A DNA stretch of 64,000 bases, taken from positions 9,610,001 through 9,674,000 of the forward strand of contig NC_083386.1 in the NCBI RefSeq assembly GCF_031755915.1. The letters are read 5' to 3'. Below, in pieces: positions 48,840-58,877 of this stretch. The notes under the pieces are model-generated. The model ran no database searches. It was not told the DNA's origin and saw only the letters and a program-made list of their open reading frames with translations. How positions within the stretch are numbered: position 1 is the first letter of the stretch; every line of letters begins with the position of its first letter. The position numbers and the translations under genes were made by a program. The stretch comes from Ziziphus jujuba. Lineage: Eukaryota; Streptophyta; Magnoliopsida; Rosales; Rhamnaceae.

Positions 48840-49583
48840 AACCCAATAGCCACTAGGGATCTTGATCTGTTAGTTGATTATCATTTTTATTGCTGCTTGT
48901 TTTTCTCAAAATTGAATTGCCAAGCATTGCCCTTTTTTTTTTTTTTCCTTAATTATTTTTTTGTCTTCCTGCTAAACTCAGAATATAGCCACAAAGTTAT
49001 GATCATCAAATATATGTATGTCAGCTTGTGTGTTAAGGCATTCATTCTTGTATTCAAATTACACAGCAAATATACACGAACAATAGCAAGGCCAAGTTTG
49101 ACTACTTCATAACAAAATTAACAATAAAATAAAAATACATAAAATTATCAACTCAAAAGGTTTAATAAGAACTTGGCTACAGAGCAAAATAACATAAATT
49201 AAAGACAAACAAGTACAAAATTAATAAGTAAGTAATTGATTTTATATATAGACAACATGAAATTATTTTTCTTTTATATATATAACATATTTTTTTGATA
49301 CTAGGATGTATGTGAGGATTCAAACTCCTTGGGATCATTGCCCAAGGAAAATGTGGACATTTTCATTTTCATATATGGAGATTACTTTTTTTTTTTTTTT
49401 TTTGGGAAGAGATACATAAAAGATACATTTGAAATCCATATATATAATGTTGTATACCAAGAAAGATAATTGAAGCTAGCAATTTATTTTATATATATAT
49501 ATATATATATTTGCAAACCTAGAAAGATATTTAAAGCTAGCCTTAGAGATTTATTAAGGGAAAAACCCTAAATTGATGAAAAG
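48840..49583. other. Spacer between copy C and DEFL4
   Basis: Paralogous to 21591-22042, with about 300 extra bases (roughly 49160-49440) containing a poly-T run. No gene is seen. Confidence 0.65.
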
Positions 49584-50165
49584 CTATCCAAAACAGCAAC
49601 ATATTCCTTTGGGATCGGTCCCACTTATATAACAACCACCACCCTTTGGATATCCATTATTTCTGCACCAAGCATTGCAATTTACCTCACTGCATGTCTT
49701 TATGCATATTAATTTTTGGGCGTCCGCTGCTGGCCCTGTCAACATAATTAACATATTGACAAAAACATTTATTATTAAATTTCGGCACACTATTTAATTT
49801 ACACTCACTTATGCTAAAATTTAAAATAATTAATTAGTAATCTAATATCGATTTTGTGACAATATTAAAATTCTATCCTATTTGAGCAGCACTATATACT
49901 ACACAGTAAATAATATTAACAAAGTACAATTAAAGGTTGATTCAGGGGAATTATTGAATATGGCTTAACAGGATAAGTTGAACCCCGTATAGGTTTAGTG
50001 ACATAATATGGCTTTTTAATTTTTTACTTTTTATTTTTTATTTTTTAATAATTGCGAGAGTGAGATGGGGCAGAAATCTTCGTTACCTGAAGCCAATAGC
50101 AAGAAAATACAGAGAATACCCAAGAAAATGTGTTTGGTTACAGCAGAAACCTGATTGGAAGCCAT
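49584..50165 (-). CDS. Defensin-like cysteine-rich secreted peptide DEFL4 (two exons)
   Basis: Exon 1 is 50087-50165 and exon 2 is 49584-49735, in phase with GT-AG splicing; 76 residues. The signal peptide is MASNQVSAVTKHIFLGILC plus a leucine-rich core, with likely cleavage after PAADA. Eight cysteines at positions 37, 41, 46, 50, 61, 72, 73 and 74 give CX3CX4CX3CX10CX10CCC. Exon 2 could be misread as a gene starting inside the intron; the exon 1 signal sequence and splice sites decide the start. Paralogue of DEFL1: all cysteines are the same, but the loops differ by nine substitutions and one deleted residue. Confidence 0.85.
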
Positions 50166-50240
50166 ATTGTGGTAATATATATATATTTTTTGAAAATGCA
50201 AATTGTGCTAATACCTATATGAATTTTATTTCTCTTCCTT

Positions 50241-50250
50241 GTTTATATAA
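50241..50250 (-). promoter_or_regulatory. Putative TATA box of DEFL4
   Basis: TTATATAAAC on the minus strand, about 77 bases upstream of the ATG; conserved with DEFL3 and DEFL6. Confidence 0.5.
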
Positions 50251-50638
50251 CAAGTTTTGTAATCTTAATCATTCATTAAAATACTTGAAATTTTCATGTA
50301 AAAGAAGGAAAGAAAAAAAAATCTTAATCTCGTTTGTTTTGGTAAGGGATCTAAATATAGAAGTATATATATGTATATATATGTATGCTTTTCTATTTCA
50401 TCTTAATTTTGAATTTTTGACCCCAAAAAAAAAAAAATTTAATTTTAAATTTAATTTTTCAAAATCTTATTCTTATAAATGCTAAGGATTTTATCTGAAA
50501 TGTATAGATCCTGCTTTTGAGGGGAATAAATTTATATCTTTTTATTACAAAATTAAAATCTTGAATTAGAATTGTATATGATATGAAAAATATTTTTTAC
50601 AATATCAAATTAATTCTATACAATCTCATAAAAACTAA

Positions 50639-51077
50639 GGGGGATGTATTCAATTTAGAATTTGAAGGATTTTAAAAGTCTTATAAAGTTTTGAGGTATT
50701 CGATTTAGATTTTAAAGGAGTCCATACAAATCTAATGATATTCAATTCAGATTTTGATGGATTTTATAAAAGTCCATTAAAATCTAGATGTATACAATTA
50801 GGACTTTATAGAATTCTTTTAAAATCTAGTGGTATTCAAAAAGTCATTGATTTTAAAAGACTTTAAAAAATGATGGATTTTAATGGATTTGAAATGATTT
50901 TAATAGGAAAATTGTGAAAAAAATTGTCAATATGAAATCCACCTTTAAATCCAAAGATTTTATTGGATTCTTACAAAATCTTTATGGAGTCTGTAGAATT
51001 CCATAACAATCTATCAAATCCTTTAAAATCTATAATTTATTTTAAATCCATCAAACTCTAAATTGAATACATCCCTC
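50639..51077. mobile_element. Tourist-like MITE, 439 bp, TAA target duplication
   Basis: The terminal inverted repeats are G(G/A)GGGATGTATTCAATTTAGA. TAA is present at 50636-50638 and 51078-51080. The paralogous positions near 33985 and 56612 have the uninterrupted sequence AACTAAATTTACC or ATTAAATTTACC. A 3-bp TAA duplication is the mark of PIF/Harbinger-class MITEs. The interior is AT-rich with no coding sequence. Confidence 0.85.
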
Positions 51078-52597
51078 TAAGTTTACCAATAGACCATCTT
51101 CTTTGCTCCTTTGTTAGAGTTAAGAGTTTACTCCTCAACGTAGTCCCTATTATGCTGCCACTAGAAGGATGGGATTGCCTTTCAGCTGAGGATAATAGAA
51201 GGGTGGTGGATTCACACTAGGGCTCTAGAATCCTTAATTCTAAGGATCCTAAAACACTTTTAGGTCTTAGTAAAAGTGATATTTATTCTTATTCAAAATT
51301 TCGGTATCGATAAAAATATGAAGAGTTTAAAATATAAAAATTTCCATGAGAATAGTAAAAGTATTGAATATCAATAAAAACTTATGGAAATTGATGAAAA
51401 TTTATTAAAAAAATAAAAAATTTTGTTGAAAATTTAGGATTAGCTTATTTAATCAATTAATTATCAAATTAATTATAAAAATTGCTAAAATATTGAATAT
51501 AAATCATATTTTTTTAATCAATTGATTTATAAAAAATGGTAATAATTATAAATAAATTATTATAAATAAGAATATGCCCAAAAAAATTATATATTTGATA
51601 GAATTATTTATTAATAAAGATAAAACAATTATGTTATATTTCATAAATGTCATCTTAATACTATATAGAATTCTTAAAACATTGAAAATTATTGATCTCT
51701 TCCTCATTCTCATTTCGATATGTAAAATGTGAAAATTAATTATTAAAAGATGTATCTCTTTTATAATTTTTTAAGTAATTATTTTATATACCAACCTCTT
51801 CTATTAATTGTGGTTATTTTTTACATTTAGTATAACATAATTCATCATCTTTTTATTTTTATTTGCTTAATGTTATTAATTTAAATTCTATCAATATCAA
51901 TTTTACATAATATTTTATTTCTATGTTATTATTTTTTATTCTTTTATAGTTAACTATTAACTTGTAATTGTAGGATTCTAATAAATCAATTCCATACATA
52001 ACATATATTAAGTATATATATACTTTATCAATGAATAAAACCTATTAAGATTATTTAATTCAGTTCACTCTGTTTTATTTATATCATTAAATATTTGAAA
52101 GACAATTAAAATGTTAAAAAAATCACTAAAGATAATTTAGTAAGAAAAAATTTATCAAACATTAATAATATTTATGAATGTTTTGCTATTTTTTTTTAAA
52201 AAAATTTAATAGATATTTACAAAACTTTTAAGGGAAATTTTGAAAATTTATATATAAAGTTTTGACATTTCGATAAAAATTATGGATTTTTTAATCAAAT
52301 TGCTAATGATCTGATATGGTTATTTTGAAGGAAATTTTGATGAAATTTTCAAAATTTTAATAGATATTATAGAAATTCTATTTTTATTTTATTTAGAACC
52401 TAAATTTCCTTTCGACCTCTTAAAAAAATAAAAATTTCAGAAAATTTTTTTGTTTTTAAAACCTTGCAATTACACAATATAATAAAAGTATCATTGATGG
52501 TATAGACCCATAAATTTATTTTTATTTCAACATATAAAGATTACATATGAAATTAGAGGTTTATTGATATAGGGGAAAAAAACCTAAAGTATGATCA
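51078..52597. other. DEFL intergenic spacer
   Basis: Contains a diverged copy of the conserved 34.0-kb block (51110-51280) and the dispersed AT-rich repeat (about 52130-52450). No gene is seen. Confidence 0.6.
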
Positions 52598-54118
52598 TCA
52601 AGAACTATATGCATAACAGCAACATTGCCATTCTGGATCACCCCCATAAACAAAAAAACAAGCACCCCCATTTGGAAATCCCTTTTTAATGCACTTCTTA
52701 TTGCAATTTGTTTGCTTTGACTTTGACTTTGAGTATGGACCTTGGCATGCTAATGGTATATTAAAAACACCTGCTGCTGGCTCTGTCAAAATAACAAATT
52801 AAATTATATAATATTTAACTTAATTTACACCTTCTAGAGTGATGTGATTCCGCCCGAGGTCGCTCAACCGATAACCCGCTGGGGTGCTGACTCGACACGG
52901 ATGAAGACTAGGCCAATCAAAAGAGCTCAAATTAAGAGATTTAAGGGCAACCTGGGAGTATTTATACAGAGGTTAATCAATCTCAACAGAGCTTGTTCAT
53001 ACTTGAAGATACAAAGCCTATTCGAAGCATCCAAGTGGTGGAAGCCGATACGGACCCGGGTGACGGTTTTGATACATTTTTGGAGTCCGGGAAGCATGAA
53101 ATGGTTCCAATGCTTTATGGGTTCAATACATATGCCTAAGAGGTCATGGAATCAAGTTAAAGCAGCCTCAAATGCAATCAAAAAGGGCTTGTACGGACAG
53201 CCTCAACAATTTGGCCGAATTTGCTGTATTGCTTGCTGGCTTTACTGTATTTTACTGTTTTAGCTTTTTTTTTATTTTTCCAAGCATGGGCAACGTGTGG
53301 GACTTCATATTAAGCTTATTTGGCATCCTACAAAGCATCTAGAAGCTGATTTGAAGCTCAAAGAGGTCAAAGATTGATCAAAGTCAACTTGATCAAAAAA
53401 AGCTAGTATTTTGGTTTCCTAATTTTATTCTACTTTTTGTTTTAGGAAACTACCATTATTTTTAGTTTCTATTTATTTATTTTCTGGACAAATAAGATTA
53501 GGAAAGTTATTATTTTATTATTTTCATTGTAAATTAATTAACTCCTAATTCAAAATAAAGGAATTAATTAATCCAAATTAGATTAGGAAAAGGAAAGTTT
53601 CGGCCAAGGTATACTTCTTCATTGTGTGGCCGGTTTTTCCTAGGGTTTTTAGGGTTTATTTTGTTTCATTCAAAGCCTATTTAAAGGCTTATTTCTCATT
53701 AATAATATAACTTTAAAACTTTGATTTGATTGAGAAAATACTTGTGAGATTAATTATCTCTTTGTTCTTTGAGAACACCTAAAACACCATTAGAGAATTG
53801 GTTGTTTTAGCTTGACTTATCAATAGGTTTTCCATCCCCTATTGTGGCGTCTACATTATACCAAGGTTTCTAACCACAGGTTGGTTAGGGGTTGAGGTCC
53901 ATTCCATTAGAACTTGAACTTAATTAAAGATCCGGGCTAATATAATACGGGTTTAGGAGCAGGTCGTCCTAGGTTCGTATCATAGAGGCTTTGATTATGT
54001 ATAACTTAGAGAATGAGATGGGAAAGAAATCTTTGTTACCCGAAGCCAATAGCAAATAAATACAGAGAATACCCAAGACAATATGGTTAGTTACAAGGGA
54101 AACCTGATTGAAAGCCAT
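52598..54118 (-). CDS. Defensin-like peptide DEFL5, seven cysteines, LTR in intron
   Basis: Exon 1 is 54040-54118 and exon 2 is 52598-52782; joined they give 87 residues without a stop. The signal peptide is MAFNQVSLVTNHIVLGILC with a Leu-rich end. The mature part has cysteines in the order C, C, C, C, CCC: the residue that is cysteine in DEFL2 (GPC) is tyrosine (GPY), leaving an odd number. The intron is 1257 bases because a solo LTR (52840-53982) sits 57 bases from the 3' splice site; without it the intron would be about 110 bases, like its relatives. The gene may be on its way to loss, or the peptide may fold with three bridges and a free cysteine. Confidence 0.65.
52840..53982 (+). mobile_element. 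1.1-kb solo LTR in the DEFL5 intron
   Basis: Starts TGATGTGATTCC and ends GGTTCGTATCA, with perfect TAGAG duplications at 52835-52839 and 53983-53987. The DEFL2 paralogue has the empty site CTTCTAGAGGCTTTG at about 31427-31441. Same family as 45703-46826. The 139-codon open frame inside it is not conserved in the other copy. Confidence 0.88.
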
Positions 54119-54888
54119 ATTGTGCTAATATCTGTAAGATATATGTATATTTTTTCTTATACTTGTGTTTATATAATGTAAGTTTTTTATTAGAATATTG
54201 GAAATTTCCAGTTAAAGAAGGAAAGCAAAAATCTTACTTTCTCGTCTGTTTTGGTAATGGATTAAAAGTCTGTATGCATTTCTACTTTGAAGATCTCAAG
54301 TTTGGATCTTCTTTTATTAGTATACATTTCTCTTTAATTAATTTTTTATCAGAGTTACTACTCTCAATCTCACATATGGAAAAGTGTGGATGTTACCATC
54401 TGTTTATCCCTGCAAAAACTACATGCATTTTCTTTTCATTTTAATTTTGAAGTTGGAAACTTAATTTTCCAACATTTATTTCTTATAAAAGTTTAGAATT
54501 CTATTCGTTTTACATGCATGTTCAGTAGTATTTTTGAAGCTTTAATAAATTGATCCAAAAAAGCAAAAATGGCCATATTTATGGCCAAAACAAACAAAAA
54601 AACAAAAAAAAAAAGGATGTGTTTTTTAAATTACGCACTTTAATTAAATACTCTTAGAAAAAACACCTAGTTGATACAGGATGAAAATAAAATAGTCCAA
54701 TACATTAAATAAAATATCAAATACAACTTTAAAAGTGCTCTTTTTTGAATGTTGATTCTATATAAAACAATAGTATATAACATGCGGAAACTACATGCCA
54801 GAAAAACAGGGGGAAAGAAAATGCAGACATTGAAATTACTGAAGGAATTATATATTTCAAATAATTCCTGATTATGTATGCTTGTATA

Positions 54889-55155
54889 GGTGCTAAAAGT
54901 CATTCTAACTGCTTCTATGTTGCCAGAGGTGATAATGGCACTATCAGCTATGCAACAAAGGAGTTGAAAAGAACCGGCGAAAATAGTGGAACATGGGCAG
55001 AAGTAACCTCACTAGTCACTAGAGAAAGAAACTAAAGAGGTTTACGCGAATGCTGCTAGCTTCAACAACAGCCTTTAAATATGCAGAGTTAGAAAAAAGC
55101 GGATGTTGAGCAGCTTGCAAGGAAATTCAAGAACGATGAACAGAAATGGTTTTAA
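54889..55155 (+). pseudogene. C-terminal fragment of an NT-C2/coiled-coil gene (second copy)
   Basis: Paralogue of 32318-32545, somewhat more complete, ending in TAA before AATAAAACCC, with frameshifts. It lies between DEFL5 and DEFL6 just as the first lies between DEFL2 and DEFL3. Confidence 0.75.
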
Positions 55156-55709
55156 TAAAACCCACTAGGGATCTTCATTGAGTTTTCATTTTTATTGCTG
55201 TTTGTTCTTCTCAAATTTGTATTGCTAAGTATTGGCTTTGTGTGTGTGTGTGTGTGTGTGTGTGTTAGGGTCATTCTTGTATTCAATTACACAGCAAAAA
55301 TATACAGAAAGACGCATATACACTAGCTATTTTGCCTAGTTTGGCTCTTTTATAAGCAAAACTAAAATAGATTAATGTCTCAGATAGCTAGTTAAATGCT
55401 CAAATCAAATACATAGCAGTCTTATTTTTAAGATCAATCGAAAAGGGTGTGATAACAACTGGGTTCATCTATCAAAGTAATATGTATATAGTATATATAT
55501 ATATATATTAAAAGACAAACATGTGCAGAAATAATCAGCAATTAATTGATGCTACAAAAACTTTCCATAAATTTATTTTTATTTCATAAATAAAAGATTA
55601 CATCTGAAATCCAAATGTATCTTTATGTATACCAAGAAAGATATTTGAAGCCTTTAAGAGATATTTATTAGGGGGAAAAAAAACCACCCTAAATATGATA
55701 ATTAATATC

Positions 55710-56068
55710 TCAAACATTACAGCAACACTCCCCAGCTGGATCACCCCCACCACTAAAATAACAAGCACCCGCCTTTGGAAATCCTTTAGCAATGCAGTAC
55801 GACCCGCAATCTTTTATCTTTGAGCATGGACCTTGGCATGCTATTGGTACATTAAAAGCATCTGCTGCTGGCCCTGTGTCAAAAATAACAAATTAAATTA
55901 TATTAATATTTAATTTAATTTACACCTTCTAGAGGCTTTGATTATAGATAATTGAGAGAATTATATGGGAGAGAAATCATTGTAATTACCCGAAGCCAAT
56001 AGCAAGAGAATACAGAGAATTCCCAGGAAAATGTGTTTGGTTACAGCAGAAACCTGATTGGAAGCCAT
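55710..56068 (-). CDS. Defensin-like cysteine-rich secreted peptide DEFL6 (two exons)
   Basis: Exon 1 is 55990-56068 and exon 2 is 55710-55873, in phase with GT-AG splicing; 80 residues. The signal peptide ends LLLLAS. The mature region, with eight cysteines (CX3CX5CX3CX10CX11CCC), is identical to DEFL3. Compared with DEFL3, exon 2 has one silent difference and exon 1 has three replacements, all inside the signal peptide. Flanking spacer sequence is also similar, so the pair derives from the block duplication. Role as for DEFL3. Confidence 0.83.
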
Positions 56069-57950
56069 ATTGTGCTAATATATATCTTTTGTTCTTTTTT
56101 AAATACAAATTGAGCTAATATCTATATGAACTTTATTTCTCGTCCTTGTTTATATAATAGGTTTGTAATCTTAGTCATTTATTAAAATACTTGAAATTTT
56201 CATGTAAAAGAAGGAAAGCAAAGATATTAATCTCGTCTGTTTTGGTAACGTATTACTATGTTTAAATTTCTATATTTAGATTTTATGTTTTGAAAATATA
56301 TATGTATGCATATATGTATGCGTTTCTATTTCATCTTAGTTATCAATTTTTGACCCCAAAGAAAAGAAAAAAAAAATCTTAATTTTTCAAAATCTTTTTT
56401 TTTTTTTTTGCTCTGTAATTTTTCAAAATCTTATTCTTATAAATGTTGACCATTTTATTTGAAATATATAGATCCTACTTTTATGGGGAGTGATATTTAT
56501 ATCTTTATGTAATAAAATTAAAATCTTAAATAAGTATTGTATATGATATGAAAAGTTCTTGTTACAATACTAAATTAACTCTAAATTAACTCTATAGAAT
56601 TCCATAAAAATTAAATTTACCAAGAAGGCCCCATCTTCTTCATTCATTTGTTAGAGTAATGAGTTTCCTCAAGTAGTAGCAACCGTGCTGCCAATATAAG
56701 GATCAGCATTGCCTTTCAGCAGGGGCGGTGGATTTACACTGGGATTCCATCATCCTTGATGCCGATGAGGATCCTAAAACACTTTTGGGTCTCGACAAAG
56801 TATTTATTTTTTATTTAAAACTTCGATATCAATGGAAATATCAAATATTTAAAATATTAAAATTTTCATAAAAATATCGAAAAGTATCAAATATGAATAA
56901 ATTTATAAAAGTTAATGAAAATTTATTTAAAAAATAAATTTTTTTATTTAACTTTATGATTAGCTTATTAATTAATCAATTATCAAATTAATTATCAAAA
57001 TTATTAAAATATTGAATGGATCTTATATTTCTTTTAATCAATTGATTTATAATAAGCGATGATAATTAAAAATAAAATTTTATTAATAAAAATATGCAAA
57101 AAGGTATATATTTGATAAAATTGTTTATTAATTAAGATAAAACAATTATTATAATTATGTTATATTTCATAAATGTTATTTCAATATCATATTGAACTTT
57201 TAGATGGTTGAAAATTGTAGGTCTCTTTTTCATTTTCATTTCGATACGTGAAATATGAAAAGTAATTATTAAAAAAAAAATCTTCTCAATAATTTTTCAT
57301 GTAATTGTTTAATACGTTAACCATATAAAATCTTATATTAAATATGATTATCCTTAATGTTTAGTATAATATATTACATCATTATTTTTATTTTTATTTG
57401 CTTAATGTTATTAATTTAAATACTATCAATACCAATTCTACATAATATTATATTTCTATACTATTATTTTTATTTTTATATAATCAATTATTATCTTCTA
57501 ATTATGGGATTCTGATGAATCTATTCCATACAAAATGTATAGCAAATATATATGTACTTTATCAATAAATCGAATCGATGAAGATTATTTAATTTATTTC
57601 ATTCTGATTTATTTATATCATTAAATATTTGAAAAACAATTAAAAGATAATATATATATATAAATATACATATATCACTAAAACCAATTAGGTAAATTTT
57701 TTTATTAAACATCAATAATATTTATGAACTTTATTAATAAAAGAAACTTAATAGATGTTTACAAAATTTTCATAAAAATTTTTGAAATTTTGATTAAAAT
57801 TATGAAATTTTTAACCAAATTATTAAGGATTTGACGTGCATATTTTGAAAGAAATTAGTAGGAAAATTGACTAAATTTTAAAAATTTTAATGGATATTAT
57901 AAAAATCCTATCAATTTCTATTGAGGACTTAAATTTCTATTAGATTGCAT
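56069..57950. other. Spacer upstream of DEFL6, paralogous to 33433-35303
   Basis: Highly similar to the first-block spacer, including the less AT-rich block (56630-56810) and the AT-rich repeat (about 57690-57940). No gene is seen. Confidence 0.65.
56148..56157 (-). promoter_or_regulatory. Putative TATA box of DEFL6
   Basis: TTATATAAAC on the minus strand, about 80 bases upstream of the ATG; same position as in DEFL3 and DEFL4. Confidence 0.5.
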
Positions 57951-58006
57951 GATTATTATTAACATTTTTGGTAGCCTTCGTGATAGCCATCAAATGCATA
58001 TAATTT
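57951..58006 (-). pseudogene. Second fragment related to the 12.9-kb small-protein gene
   Basis: Same fragment as 35304-35360, again just upstream of an NT-C2 copy. It matches the initiation region of the small gene, with substitutions. Confidence 0.6.
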
Positions 58007-58048
58007 TTGTTTCTATAGTTTCAATGGAAATAGGGAAATACATAACCA

Positions 58049-58877
58049 AGTCAGGGAAACCATTAGTACACAATGGGAATTGTTGGTGGGAAGAGACATT
58101 CATAGAGTCTGCTTGGATTTCACAGGATGACGCTTCAAAAGATGTACAACAGTGCCTCTTTAAGCTTGTTGTTGCCATGATCTGCTCAATTTTCTTTCCC
58201 TTTTTTTTTTTTTTTGGGTTCTGACTTAGTTCTTGCACTAGATTATTTAACTAGCTTTATTATTATTATTATGGGGCTCAATTAGATATGATACACTTGG
58301 AGAGGCAATGGTGAATTTGGCAAGCTATGTGACTTCAAAACCTTATCCTCCTTTTTCGTTACCATTGAAAAATGTGACCATAGGACTAGCCTGCAAGTCA
58401 GTAATTTCTTTATTATCCTTTGTTTCTCTTACTAATTATTTCTTCCACATGGCAAAGGGAAAGGGAAGAGAAACAAAAATTCTCAAATATTTCCATGTAT
58501 ACAAAACCCTGTTAGTTTTTTTTATTTTCATCCAGTTCTATATTTTTTTTTTCCTTTCCAAGTAATTTCTCGTAGTCAATTTAACAAACTTTCTTACATT
58601 GATGGATTCTAAACTTCAATAACAACCTTAAATTAAATATTATTTTCCTATTAGCCGTCAATGGAATATAATTTTTTTATTATTAGAAAGTGACCCCTTG
58701 GTCTCCTTTTTTTGGCTTGCAGCTGAAAACTCAGTGCCTAACACTAAGAGCAGAGCTCAAGTTTGTACTTTCAATACAACATTTTTTATATTCTGCTCTA
58801 GAATTTGCCATTTTGATCGATGAATATGAAGTAATACTAACTTTTTTATATCTTCTAAACAGATGAGCAATGGAAAG
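58049..58877 (+). pseudogene. NT-C2/coiled-coil pseudogene, copy D, N-terminal part only
   Basis: The first C2 exon is open and not duplicated, unlike copy B (SGKPLVHNGNCWWEETFI through CLFKLVVAM, about 58051-58180). The second C2 exon is YDTLGEAMVNLASYVTSKP (about 58288-58398). A third short exon, AENSVPNTKSRAQ, starts near 58722. The copy is cut by the Ty1/copia element at 58878, at a point equivalent to about 36277 in copy B. Any continuation lies beyond the window. Confidence 0.8.

Noticed and set aside
52844..53263. 139-codon frame
   Set aside because: Lies inside a solo LTR and is not preserved in the related LTR at 45703-46826.
22043..56068. DEFL cluster as a self-incompatibility (SCR) locus
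   Set aside because: The cysteine pattern is general DEFL and no S-receptor kinase or other S-locus gene is in the window; the idea is not supported by the sequence.
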